This document shows positions 1 through 7,926 of a DNA stretch of 15,268 nucleotides, one piece after another (position 1 is the first letter of the stretch; each line of letters starts with the position of its first letter). The stretch is from the NCBI GenBank assembly GCA_003445735.1, contig DMCR01000055.1, positions 1 through 15,268 on the forward strand, given 5' to 3'. This DNA comes from Cryomorphaceae bacterium. GTDB taxonomy: Bacteria; Bacteroidota; Bacteroidia; Flavobacteriales; Schleiferiaceae. Below the pieces are notes generated by a model. It did no database searches, was not told where the DNA came from, and saw nothing but the letters and a program-made list of their open reading frames with translations. Position numbers and translations under genes: made by a program.

Positions 1-100
1 GTTCAAAGAACGAGTCATCCAGATTAAACTCAAATACGTGTGCCCCGTTGGACAAGCCGATAAAGGCGATATCAAAGTCCTTCGTTTTCACTATTTTCAA
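1..100 (-). CDS. YceD/DUF177 family protein, N-terminal fragment (partial)
   Basis: Only the first 30 or so codons lie in the window; the gene runs off the left edge. From the TTG at 98-100 the reading gives M-K-I-V-K-T-K-D-F-D-I-A-F-I-G-L-S-N-G-A, continuing through HVFEFNLDDSFFE. This matches the N-terminus I know for Bacteroidota DUF177 proteins, where a KxFDIAFxGLxxGxHxFE pattern is followed by a D-FFE turn. There is no ATG, so the start is either TTG (98-100) or GTG (89-91); I cannot choose between them. The gene lies 46 bases after the pdxA stop on the same strand. In Flavobacteria, pdxA is commonly followed by DUF177 and then rpmF (ribosomal protein L32), so rpmF is probably next, outside the window. 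YceD-type proteins have been linked to large-subunit rRNA and ribosome maturation, but the biochemical role is not settled. Confidence 0.82.
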   Translation of the reverse strand, partial: MKIVKTKDFDIAFIGLSNGAHVFEFNLDDSFFE

Positions 101-146
101 TTGTATCTGAATGAGCGTGCAAAGATATTGAAATTGTTGAAAACTT

Positions 147-1535
147 CTAATTCTTATCTCTTTGTTTTTTGAGAGGATTTGCGGTCATCTCAGAGTATTG
201 AATTTGAGATTGAACCGTTTCTATAGCTGTGAAAATGGCATGCTGAAATGAGGCGTGGTCAGCCTTGCCTTGTCCGGCAATATGCATGGCCGTACCATGA
301 TCCGGAGAAGTACGGACAACACTGAGCCCTGCGGTACAATTGGTTCCAGTTCCCATAGCTAAACTTTTAAACGGAATCAAAACCTGATCGTGGTACATGC
401 CCAACACTGCGTCGAAGCGTTCTTCGTGGCCTTGACCAAAGAAGCCGTCGGCAGGGTATGGACCCTTTACAATAGCACCTAGTTTTTGGCTGTTTGCAAC
501 AGCCGGAGCAATAATTTCTACCTCTTCGCTACCAATGGTTCCTATTTCGCCGGCGTGTGGATTAAGGCCAAGTACTGCAATTGCTGGCTTCACTTTTCCA
601 AAATCTCGCTTTAAGCTCTGGACCAATAACGCAATACATTTTTCGATTTTTTCTTGAGTCAATGATGTCGCAACATCTTTAATGGGGACGTGTCCCGTAA
701 CGGTAGCCACTCGAATATAATCCGAGGCGAGCACCATCAACACTTCGTTGCCAAAGGCCTCTGCCAAATAGCCCGTATGTCCTCGGAAGCCCTCGTGTTG
801 TTCGGCGATGTTGTGCTTATTAATAGGTGCCGTTACAATAGCATGGATACGACCAGCCTTAGCGGCTTCAATGGCAGCATCTATGCTCTTAATTGCATAG
901 GCCCCGCTTACATCGGTAGGCACTCCTAATTCTAGCTCAACATTATCCTCCCAAACGGAAATTAGATTGTTCTTGCCCTCTTTGATTTGATCAAAAGAAT
1001 CCACAACGTTGAAGTTGAAATCACGCTTATCAATGGCGTTACGGTGGTAGGAAGCTAGTTTACTTGAGGCGAAGACTACGGGCGTACACAGCTCAGCCAC
1101 TCGTTCGTCTTCCAAGGCTTTGATGATGACCTCCATACCTATGCCGTTTAGATCACCACAAGTAATCCCAACGACAGGCTTGGTCAATACATCTCCTCCT
1201 TCCCATTCAACTTCTGGCACATCGAAGCTCATATCATAAAGATCGGCTTGCACATCAATCCTTTCTTTCAGCTCTTCAGAGGCGGGCTGTGCTTTGACGA
1301 ATTTTGCAGGCTTTTTATTTCTGCCGCGTCCATCTCGTCCTCGTCCTCCTTGCTTTTGCTCACGAGGTTCCTGGCCTTCTTTGGCTTCGCTTTGGATTTG
1401 CTCTTGATCGTCCGCTTGAGGCTTGCGATTTCTATTTCGATTTCGTCCGCCTCGGTTTCGTCTGCGGCGATCCGCTCCCTTGTTTTCATCGTTGCCGGCG
1501 CTGTTGTTCGGATTGTTGTTTTGTGAGTCGCTCAT
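147..1535 (-). CDS. pdxA: 4-hydroxythreonine-4-phosphate dehydrogenase with a long Arg/Asn/Gly-rich N-terminal extension
   Basis: PdxA oxidises 4-phosphohydroxy-L-threonine (NAD-dependent) in the DXP-dependent route to pyridoxal phosphate; it is cytosolic and acts as a dimer. The core begins near residue 118 of 462 with VVGITCGDLNGIGMEVIIKA. The three metal-binding histidines are present: H253 in RGHTGYLAE, H327 in LNPHAGE and H382 in MYHDQ. The RTSPDHGTAM motif follows at 409-417. The core is about 345 residues, a normal PdxA length. The preceding 115 or so residues are abnormal for the family: Asn-rich at 6-19, Arg-rich at 23-38 (RRRRNRGGRNRNRNRK), Gln/Glu-rich at 43-62, then Gly/Arg-rich at 63-72. 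The long start is favoured because its ATG overlaps the pepA stop by one base (TAATG), suggesting translational coupling. The only internal Met before the core is M102 (1230-1232). The enzyme identity is firm; the role of the extension is unknown. Confidence 0.95.
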   Translation of the reverse strand: MSDSQNNNPNNSAGNDENKGADRRRRNRGGRNRNRNRKPQADDQEQIQSEAKEGQEPREQKQGGRGRDGRGRNKKPAKFVKAQPASEELKERIDVQADLYDMSFDVPEVEWEGGDVLTKPVVGITCGDLNGIGMEVIIKALEDERVAELCTPVVFASSKLASYHRNAIDKRDFNFNVVDSFDQIKEGKNNLISVWEDNVELELGVPTDVSGAYAIKSIDAAIEAAKAGRIHAIVTAPINKHNIAEQHEGFRGHTGYLAEAFGNEVLMVLASDYIRVATVTGHVPIKDVATSLTQEKIEKCIALLVQSLKRDFGKVKPAIAVLGLNPHAGEIGTIGSEEVEIIAPAVANSQKLGAIVKGPYPADGFFGQGHEERFDAVLGMYHDQVLIPFKSLAMGTGTNCTAGLSVVRTSPDHGTAMHIAGQGKADHASFQHAIFTAIETVQSQIQYSEMTANPLKKQRDKN

Positions 1536-2941
1536 TAGGCAGATTTTTTGCTGAGGAAGTCAAATAATAATCGGACACCTACACCCGTACCGCCTTCCAC
1601 GCGATAGCCCATGCGTTTCTTCAAGAAAGCGGGTCCGGCGATGTCCAAGTGAATGTAAGGATAATCAGTGAAGTGCTCCAAGAACTTCCCTGCGGTAATA
1701 GCACCCGCCTCTGCGCCACCGATGTTTTTCATATCGGCAATAGGGCTCTTCAATAATTCTTTGTATTCGTCCCAGAACGGGAATTCAACCACGCGTTCAT
1801 GTGTGGCCAAACCGCTTGCTTGCAAGGCGCTCATGGCTTCTGCTCCGGCATTGCCCATTCCGACGATGGCATAGTGGCCAATAGCGCGCGCTGCGGCACC
1901 GGTCAAGGTGGCAAGGTCAATGACAAATTCTGGATTGTATCGCTTCGCATACACTAAAGCATCGCTCAAAATCAAGCGTCCTTCGGCATCGGTATTCATT
2001 ACCTCAACGGTCGTGCCGTCAGAAATGGTAATGACATCACCCGGAGTTACTGCATTTCCACCGGGACGGTTATCGGTGGCAGGAACAAGGCCAATGACGT
2101 GAAGCGGCAAATCCGCCTCCGCCACAGCACTCATCGTACCCAATACCGCTGCAGCTCCGCCCATATCCGACTTCATATCGTCCATGTAATTCGTTGGCTT
2201 CAAGCTCAAACCACCGGTATCATAAACCACTCCTTTACCAACCAATACGACCGGCTTTTCATTGGCGGCTCCGGCCGGCTTGTGCTCCATGATGATGAAC
2301 ACTGGTGGCTCGGTCGAACCATAGTTTACGGCAAGTAGCCCCCCCATCTTCAGGCTTTCGATCTGCTTCTTCTCCAGTACTTCTACTGAAAAACCATGAC
2401 GCTTTCCTGCTTCTTTAGCTTCATTGGCCAAATCTGTAGCCGTGAGGTCAATGACCGGGGTGTTGACCAAATCGCGGGCAAAAACAGTTCCCATAACGGC
2501 AACAGCTTGAGCCTGCACTGCGGCTCCATGATCTGCCTCGACAAAAAGTTGAACGAGGGAGTTGCGACGCTTATGTTGGTCGGAGAAGTAACGCAAGAAT
2601 TGGTAATTACCTAAGGCGGTACCTTCTGCAACCGCAGGTACATGATGCCCTAAAATGGCGACGCGGTCAGTAAACAAGGCATTGGCGTTTAAACACAAAG
2701 CATTGCCCGCTTGACGCATTTTCTCGGCACGTGCATCTGTATCGAGAGAAGAGTTGACTTTATACACCCATGTGGTATTCGCCCCGTTTTGTAGTTCGAG
2801 CCACTGCTCGTCAAACTTATCTGCCAGTGCTTCGACACGTGCTTGCTGCTCAGGAGCAAGGTGTGTAGCCAATTCTTCTAAGTTTTCGTAAACAATCGCG
2901 AGGGGTCCGGTGTAATCAGGGGTGTATGTAGAGACTTTCAT
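1535..2941 (-). CDS. pepA: M17-family leucyl aminopeptidase
   Basis: This is a cytosolic zinc/manganese aminopeptidase that removes N-terminal residues from peptides, 468 residues from the chosen start. The C-terminal catalytic domain carries the full M17 set: K236 and D241 in VGKGVVYDTGG, catalytic K248 in LSLKP, D259 in KSDMGG, then D318, E320 and catalytic R322 in NTDAEGRL. Every one sits exactly 34 positions before its E. coli PepA counterpart (270, 275, 282, 293, 352, 354, 356), so nothing is missing. The frame stays open 75 codons further upstream, but that stretch overlaps ribE on the other strand and does not look like a peptidase. I chose the ATG at 2939-2941, which opens MKVSTYTPDYTGPLAIVYEN and leaves a 55-base divergent gap with a Bacteroidota-type -7 element. 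The TAA shares its last base with the pdxA ATG, so the two genes are probably co-translated. Confidence 0.93.
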   Translation of the reverse strand: MKVSTYTPDYTGPLAIVYENLEELATHLAPEQQARVEALADKFDEQWLELQNGANTTWVYKVNSSLDTDARAEKMRQAGNALCLNANALFTDRVAILGHHVPAVAEGTALGNYQFLRYFSDQHKRRNSLVQLFVEADHGAAVQAQAVAVMGTVFARDLVNTPVIDLTATDLANEAKEAGKRHGFSVEVLEKKQIESLKMGGLLAVNYGSTEPPVFIIMEHKPAGAANEKPVVLVGKGVVYDTGGLSLKPTNYMDDMKSDMGGAAAVLGTMSAVAEADLPLHVIGLVPATDNRPGGNAVTPGDVITISDGTTVEVMNTDAEGRLILSDALVYAKRYNPEFVIDLATLTGAAARAIGHYAIVGMGNAGAEAMSALQASGLATHERVVEFPFWDEYKELLKSPIADMKNIGGAEAGAITAGKFLEHFTDYPYIHLDIAGPAFLKKRMGYRVEGGTGVGVRLLFDFLSKKSA

Positions 2942-2959
2942 GTTCTGAATATTTAGCTC

Positions 2960-2967
2960 CAAATGTA
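2960..2967 (-). promoter_or_regulatory. Candidate Bacteroidota -7 promoter element for pepA-pdxA-yceD
   Basis: On the minus strand the sequence reads TACATTTG, a perfect match to the TAnnTTTG consensus of the primary Bacteroidota sigma factor. It lies 18 bases upstream of the pepA ATG. A TTTG that could serve as the -33 element is at 2984-2987, giving a 16-base spacer, a little shorter than usual. The location in the short gap between divergent pepA and ribE supports it. I saw no equally good element facing ribE. This is motif evidence only. Confidence 0.45.
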
Positions 2968-2996
2968 CTATTTTAACCAACCACAAAACAGTCCCC

Positions 2997-3593
2997 ATGT
3001 TTACCGGAATTATTGAAAATGTTGCACGAGTTGCCAAACTGGAAAAAAGCGAAGGCAACTTGGAATTATATATGGAATCTCCGCTCGCAGCAGAGATGAA
3101 CATTGACCAAAGCGTAGCCCATAATGGCGTATGTCTGACCGTCGTGGAAATCTTCGGCGATCGCACTTACCGAGTGACTGCTATTGAGGAGACTCTCAAT
3201 AAAACGAACCTTAATGATTTAGTGGAAGGCAGCCCTGTGAACTTAGAGCGCTGTATAACCATGGGCGACCGTTTCGACGGGCACATTGTACAAGGCCATG
3301 TTGACCAAGTTGCCACGTGTACCGCCGTCGAAGCACACGACGGATCGTGGACTTTCACCTTCTCTTACGACACTTCGTTGGGCAATGTGACGATTGAAAA
3401 AGGTTCGATCACCGTAAACGGTACCTCTTTGACTGTCGTAGATTCAAAAGAAGGCAGCTTTAGCGTGGCCATTATTCCATATACCTTCGAACACACTGTT
3501 TTTCACGATATAAAGGTGGGGGACCGAGTAAATCTTGAGTTTGACGTTATCGGCAAATATGTGGCGCGCATGATTAAAGGCTATTTAGGTTAG
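2997..3593 (+). CDS. ribE: Riboflavin synthase, alpha chain
   Basis: The enzyme dismutates two molecules of 6,7-dimethyl-8-ribityllumazine to riboflavin, the last step of the pathway; it is a cytosolic trimer. At 198 residues it is the usual length. Two similar lumazine-binding beta-barrel domains are visible: the first opens with MFTGIIENVARV and carries NGVCLTVV at 43-50; the second opens at DGHIVQGHVDQVATC (94-108) and carries the matching NGTSLTVVD at 141-149. The C-terminal helix ends FDVIGKYVARMIKGYLG. The gene stands alone on the plus strand, diverging from pepA 55 bases away. Its TAG overlaps by 4 bases the TAA of the convergent PLP-enzyme gene. In many Flavobacteria riboflavin synthase is found next to pdxA in the same direction; here pepA lies between them and the orientation is opposite. 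The 55-base leader is too short for an FMN riboswitch. Confidence 0.96.
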   Translation: MFTGIIENVARVAKLEKSEGNLELYMESPLAAEMNIDQSVAHNGVCLTVVEIFGDRTYRVTAIEETLNKTNLNDLVEGSPVNLERCITMGDRFDGHIVQGHVDQVATCTAVEAHDGSWTFTFSYDTSLGNVTIEKGSITVNGTSLTVVDSKEGSFSVAIIPYTFEHTVFHDIKVGDRVNLEFDVIGKYVARMIKGYLG

Positions 3594-4525
3594 CCCCAAG
3601 GATTTAAATCCATATTCCCACCACAAAGAACGATACCTGTAGGCCCATCTCCTTGGTGTTTTAGGGCCACTGCGAGGCCTGCGGCAGCAGAGGGTTCGAC
3701 CAATTGCTTTAACCTAGCCACTGTAAACTTCCACGCGTCTTTCATCTCTTCCTCGCTTACCAATACAATCTCATTCACGTGTCTCGCAATGATCTCAAAT
3801 GTTTTATCCCCTAGGGAAGTCTTAAGGCCATCCGCAATGGTTTGGTGGTTTTGAGCCGGAACCCAATTTCCAGATTGAAAGCTTTGGTAGGCATCACCCG
3901 AGGCATCCGGTTCGCAACCTATCACCTTGGCATTTCCAAAATAATGATTGGCTAGGGCAGCTCCAGAAAGTAGCCCTCCGCCACCCACGGGCACGTATAA
4001 CGTATGTATATTAGGATGTTCCTCGAGCAGCTCTAAGGTCGTGGTCGACTGTCCCGCGATGATGTCATAGTTGTTGTAGGGATGCACGAGCACCGCGCCG
4101 GTTTGTGATTGGACTTCGGCAGCGGTAGTCTCTCTTGCTTCCAATGTGGGCGCACAAAAAGTAATTATGCCTCCATACTGGCGCACTGCAGCAACTTTGG
4201 TTTTTGGTGCGTTTTCTGGCATGATGATATAGGCGCTTTCTCCTATTTGTGCCGCCGCCCACGCTAATGCGGCGCCGTGATTTCCCGAGCTGTGCGTAAT
4301 ATATCCTTTGCCTCGAGCGATTTCGGCATTCACCAGCGCTGCATTCATGGCACCGCGGGCTTTGAATGCCCCGGTTTTTTGGAGGTGTTCCCCTTTAAAA
4401 ACACAATGCTTTCCTACGCGCTCGTCGAACCAATGCGATGTAAAGACCGGAGTGCGGTGGATATAGGGGCTGATACGCTTGTGTGCGGCAAGAATATCTT
4501 CTTGGGTAGGAATGTGCTCGAGCAT
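3590..4525 (-). CDS. PLP-dependent serine racemase / serine-threonine dehydratase family protein
   Basis: This is a fold-type II PLP enzyme of 311 residues. The cofactor lysine is K55 in KTGAFKARGAMNA, the phosphate loop is PVGGGGLLSG (179-188), and the ring nitrogen is probably met by C300 in LCGGNMDL. There is no C-terminal ACT domain, so it is not the isoleucine-feedback IlvA form. Several features point to serine racemase rather than catabolic threonine dehydratase: HSSGNHG at 78-84 supplies a Ser (S80) at the position of the re-face base Ser84 of mammalian serine racemase, where dehydratases usually have SAGNH; E205 and D211 match the divalent cation site; and TIADGLKTSLGDKTF (229-243) resembles that family. 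Many such enzymes both racemise and deaminate serine. I chose the ATG at 4523-4525, four bases after the upstream stop; a TTG at 4541-4543 would overlap the upstream gene. It is the last gene of the gmk operon. Confidence 0.88.
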   Translation of the reverse strand: MLEHIPTQEDILAAHKRISPYIHRTPVFTSHWFDERVGKHCVFKGEHLQKTGAFKARGAMNAALVNAEIARGKGYITHSSGNHGAALAWAAAQIGESAYIIMPENAPKTKVAAVRQYGGIITFCAPTLEARETTAAEVQSQTGAVLVHPYNNYDIIAGQSTTTLELLEEHPNIHTLYVPVGGGGLLSGAALANHYFGNAKVIGCEPDASGDAYQSFQSGNWVPAQNHQTIADGLKTSLGDKTFEIIARHVNEIVLVSEEEMKDAWKFTVARLKQLVEPSAAAGLAVALKHQGDGPTGIVLCGGNMDLNPWG

Positions 4526-4529
4526 GGTC

Positions 4530-7331
4530 TTATTTGAATTCAAATTTTGGGATTTCTACAAAGGGCAGGTCATCCGTATATACCTCTTCAAGGTACTCCA
4601 TTAGGGCACTTTCAAATACTTGAAAAACCTTAGTCGAAATATCCTTGGTCTTGTTGACCACTGCTCCTCCTAATAAGATCTCAGGAGCGCCGCTTTGCAG
4701 TTTGAACATTCCGGAGCGCCATGGCAATGGATGTGGGAAGGCTCCCATTTTGTCGAGGAGCCATGAGTACAATAATACTTGTAAGGGCTTCCCTTTTGTC
4801 CCTTTCCAAAGGTCTTCAATGGCGCCAAGGCTGAGGTCGCTCGAGGTGAAGGAGCCTGTTTTATAATCCCAAATGGTGAGGCGTTGATCCACGAGTTCGA
4901 TTCGGTCAATGTAGCCCTTGAAATTCATAGGGAGTCCGAGGGTAGGATGGTTCATGGAATGGGACAGCTCTGTTTCTATACCCAGTAGGATGATTTCGTG
5001 CATGCGGGCACGGTGCAGGTCGTATTCCAGGAACTGACGCATCATTTGGCGGCAGACTTCCACGGTCAGAATATTGCGACCGGTATGCAAAGCGCGTCGG
5101 GAATAGCCCTTTTCCTCAACGAGGTAAGTGATGCCAAAATCCATGGCCTGTTCGGTCCATAAATCTACATCAAAGGCCGGGATTTGTTGCCCAACGAACG
5201 GCTCATAAACTTTCTCTAGGCCTTTGTGCACAAGGTTGCCCATGACCATGGCGCTCATATTTTCCTCGACTTCATCCTCTTCTTTGATTTTGATGAGTCG
5301 CTTTTTATAGAATTGGTCCGGCATACTTACCAATTCGTTTAAGGAAGAGGCACTGATTCCGCGCTCCCACCATTGTGCGATCGCCGCCTTGACGGCACCA
5401 GTTTTCTCCGCTTCGAACTTCGAGGCCACACTTTGGGCCTGGATTTCTCCATTGCTGAATAATCTTGGGAGTACCTTGGCGGCTGTTCCTTTAAGTTCGT
5501 GTTCTATTTGTACGAGGAACCGGCTCGGCTCCCCGCCGCCCATGGCTTCCTTATCCGTGTTGAAGGTAATAGCAGCTTCTTTACAACGCTGTAGAATTCG
5601 GTAGAAGTGGTAGGCATATACGGCATCCTTTTCCTCATAGGTAGGCAGCCCATAATGCCTTTTGATATCAAAGGGCAGGAGCGAATTAAAAGAGCGGCCT
5701 GCAGGCAATACACCTTCGTTAATGCCGGCGAGTATAACGTAAGGGAAGTCCAAGGTTCGAGATTCCAAGATTCCCATTACCTGTAATCCTTCGAGCGGCT
5801 CCCCAACGAAATCTATGCTGCCGTTGCGCAATTGTTGCTTGATCAGCTTGATCCATAAGAGGGGGTCTTGGGCGGTGTTTTGCAGGGTACGTTTTAACTG
5901 CTCAAGAAGAGTATAGATGTGGTGCGCAGTGTTTTGGACCATCGTATTGTTCTTCTCCGTAGCGCCCACATGTTCGAGCCAATGTTGAAGCGCATCTATG
6001 AAATCAGTGGGGTGCTGAGGCAGAAACAATCGGCCATAGGCAGGCAGGTGTTCACTGGCTTTATCGCCCCAATATTTGGCCGTCGTAAAGACCTTGTTTC
6101 TAGCAACAATTTCTTGGTGCCAAGCATAAGGACCCTCATCTTCTGCCGTCCAATACCGGTTGAACATCGGGTCTGTACAAAGGGCAGAAAGCGATTTGTG
6201 GTGGAGCGTCCAATCCTTTCCAGGCCGTTGATTTTTCACAGCATATTCCACCATGTTCAAGTACAATCCCACCGTGGCGGCAAGCGCCGTTTGGTTCAGC
6301 GGGAAGCCCATAGTGATGTTCACCTTATCATAAGGCGCTGGAAGGAAATTAAGTACGGGATTGAGTAGGCTTTCGTCCGCGAGAATTACCGCAATTTGGC
6401 GGGGAGGAATGCCGCGCTCGTGCCATTGCGCCAAGGTCTTGGCCACGGCTTTGGCTTGACCGGTGAATTTTGTTGCTCCCACGGGTTGTATGGTCTTTGG
6501 TAAGTTTCGCCAATCGCTTTGTGTGGGGTCCGTCTTTGGGATGTAGTTCCCGAACACCTTTTCGCGTTTTTGATGCAGTCGCAAGAAATGCCCGGCTTCG
6601 TGCATGGACGTTTGGACGTAGTGCGCATCCGTATCCCAAAGAAAAGAAGTGGGACGGCTGTTTCTAAGGGTTTTTAGGATTTCCAATTCTGCCGTATTCA
6701 AAGCGTTCAATCCGGCAACAACGACTTTCTTCACTCCATTTCTCGACAGGAATGCTTCGAGCAACTGTGGTTGTTCCGCCAGCGTGCGCGCCGCCAAACC
6801 GCCATAGGCCTCTCCCCTCTCCAGCAGCCCTTTCGTGAATCGCTCGTAGGTTTGGGGAAGCAGTTGAATGAAATCCGAATAGTTGCGCATCATCTTGGTT
6901 TGCTCCTCCGGCTCTAGGTTCCATTCGGCCAATTTTTGCACGTTGTACAAATCCCCCAACACGTGTTCCGGATTCAATACATAGCGGTCGATCTCGCTAA
7001 AATCCGAGAGCAAGGTTTGTCCCCAACCCATGAATTGGCCCAAATCTTCTTCCTCCTTACCGGGAAAAGAGGTGCGACGGACTTCGCCATAACATTCGTG
7101 CAAGGCCACGAGCAAGGCCATGGGTTCCATCACCAGTAAATTCGAAGCCTGGGCGATGAATTCATCGACGGTTAAAAACAGGGGGAAGAGCTCGAACTCC
7201 TCCAAATCCTTGCGCAGCTCCTCCAGAATAAAAAGCGCGGCACGACGGTTTGGAATAAGGACCAATTGTTCGTGCAACGCCTCAGGGGCGCTGTTAACTT
7301 CTCCGGCAATTCGCGAGATGAAGGTGGACAT
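4530..7331 (-). CDS. AddB-like PD-(D/E)XK nuclease family protein
   Basis: This 933-residue protein resembles the Bacteroidota AddB/RecB-nuclease group, the presumed partner of an AddA-type helicase in processing double-strand breaks for RecA. The N-terminus (LVLIPNRRAALFILEEL, 23-39) fits this group and has no Walker A P-loop, so this subunit should not hydrolyse ATP. A helicase-like remnant lies around 510-543 (LQVMGILESRTLDFPYVIL, then NEGVLP). The C-terminal nuclease is complete: GNLVHKGLEKVYE with H702, GIETEL at 784-789, FKGYIDRIELV with D809, DYKTG with D822 and K824, and Q851 in LQVLLYSW. The 4Fe-4S cysteines that frame the nuclease in Firmicutes AddB are absent: the first site reads MPDQFY (670-675), and the protein ends EIPKFEFK with no Cys cluster. 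It starts four bases past the nadD stop (TAATCCATG). No addA gene is visible here. Confidence 0.85.
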   Translation of the reverse strand: MSTFISRIAGEVNSAPEALHEQLVLIPNRRAALFILEELRKDLEEFELFPLFLTVDEFIAQASNLLVMEPMALLVALHECYGEVRRTSFPGKEEEDLGQFMGWGQTLLSDFSEIDRYVLNPEHVLGDLYNVQKLAEWNLEPEEQTKMMRNYSDFIQLLPQTYERFTKGLLERGEAYGGLAARTLAEQPQLLEAFLSRNGVKKVVVAGLNALNTAELEILKTLRNSRPTSFLWDTDAHYVQTSMHEAGHFLRLHQKREKVFGNYIPKTDPTQSDWRNLPKTIQPVGATKFTGQAKAVAKTLAQWHERGIPPRQIAVILADESLLNPVLNFLPAPYDKVNITMGFPLNQTALAATVGLYLNMVEYAVKNQRPGKDWTLHHKSLSALCTDPMFNRYWTAEDEGPYAWHQEIVARNKVFTTAKYWGDKASEHLPAYGRLFLPQHPTDFIDALQHWLEHVGATEKNNTMVQNTAHHIYTLLEQLKRTLQNTAQDPLLWIKLIKQQLRNGSIDFVGEPLEGLQVMGILESRTLDFPYVILAGINEGVLPAGRSFNSLLPFDIKRHYGLPTYEEKDAVYAYHFYRILQRCKEAAITFNTDKEAMGGGEPSRFLVQIEHELKGTAAKVLPRLFSNGEIQAQSVASKFEAEKTGAVKAAIAQWWERGISASSLNELVSMPDQFYKKRLIKIKEEDEVEENMSAMVMGNLVHKGLEKVYEPFVGQQIPAFDVDLWTEQAMDFGITYLVEEKGYSRRALHTGRNILTVEVCRQMMRQFLEYDLHRARMHEIILLGIETELSHSMNHPTLGLPMNFKGYIDRIELVDQRLTIWDYKTGSFTSSDLSLGAIEDLWKGTKGKPLQVLLYSWLLDKMGAFPHPLPWRSGMFKLQSGAPEILLGGAVVNKTKDISTKVFQVFESALMEYLEEVYTDDLPFVEIPKFEFK

Positions 7332-7334
7332 GGA

Positions 7335-7925
7335 TTATTGAAAGAGATTGCTCCCTTCAATGTACTCAAAAACCGCTTTAGGAAGGAGGTTTTGTAATGG
7401 TTTTCTATCCTTGAAACTTTGGCGAATCATCGAGGCGCTGATCTCCATGCGTGGGGCGTCCACCACCGCCACATTGGGGTATTTCTGCGCAGCTTCCGCT
7501 GTGCCTTCATAATCGCCGCCTACACGGGGATAGACTAAGATTCTGTGGTTATCTAGGATGCTTTGGTAGTTCTGCCACTTGTGCAAGGAGCGCAAGTTGT
7601 CCTCGCCCATAATTAGGGTGAAGTTTGCTTCCGGGTGCTTCTCGCGGAGGTAGGCCGTCGTTTGGGCCGTGTAATTAGGTTGTGGGAGGCCAAATTCGAT
7701 GTCGCTGGGCTGCATGTTTAATTGGTCCTCTAACGCCAGGTAGGCCAAATGCAAACGCTCTCGATCTGGCAATAGCGTGGATTTCTGCTTTAAGGGATTG
7801 TGGGGTGTAATGACGAAAAGCACCCGGTCGAGTTCGCCGTAATTGAGCATGTATTCCGCCAAGACCAAGTGCCCCACATGGATGGGGTTGAAGGTGCCGA
7901 AAAATAAGCCGATATTTCCCTTCAT
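7335..7925 (-). CDS. nadD: Nicotinate-nucleotide adenylyltransferase
   Basis: NadD adenylates nicotinic acid mononucleotide with ATP to form deamido-NAD, the step before NAD synthetase; it is cytosolic. The 196 residues are the normal size. The nucleotidyltransferase signature is clear: GLFFGTFNPIHVGHLVLAEY at 6-25 contains the G-x-F-x-P-x-H-x-G-H pattern with both ATP-contacting histidines (H16, H19), and the second ATP motif is ISASMIRQSF at 162-171, equivalent to the usual ISST-IR. A conserved LIMGEDNLRSLHKW stretch (104-117) contributes to substrate binding. The ATG follows the gmk stop after a single base (TAAGATG), and the addB-like gene starts three bases after its own stop. The order yicC, gmk, nadD is common in Bacteroidota and supports the assignment. 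Confidence 0.96.
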   Translation of the reverse strand: MKGNIGLFFGTFNPIHVGHLVLAEYMLNYGELDRVLFVITPHNPLKQKSTLLPDRERLHLAYLALEDQLNMQPSDIEFGLPQPNYTAQTTAYLREKHPEANFTLIMGEDNLRSLHKWQNYQSILDNHRILVYPRVGGDYEGTAEAAQKYPNVAVVDAPRMEISASMIRQSFKDRKPLQNLLPKAVFEYIEGSNLFQ

Positions 7926-7926
7926 C

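Noticed and set aside
1248..1567. Plus-strand open frames rich in Ser/Leu/Phe opposite the PdxA extension
   Set aside because: They are the antisense of Arg/Glu/Gln-rich codons, and no start context or conserved motif supports them.
2942..2996. An FMN riboswitch in front of ribE
   Set aside because: The gap is only 55 bases, too short for an FMN element, and I see none of its stem pattern.
2942..3166. An upstream extension of the pepA frame by 75 codons
   Set aside because: It is antisense to the start of ribE, has no peptidase-like content, and passes over the -7 element and the ATG that gives the expected N-terminus.
4526..4543. A TTG start for the PLP enzyme, six codons longer
   Set aside because: The ATG at 4523-4525 is available, avoids a 14-base overlap and needs no rare start.
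5919..6368. A 149-codon open frame on the plus strand opposite the AddB-like gene
   Set aside because: It is explained by the codon composition of the real gene on the minus strand and has no recognisable motif.
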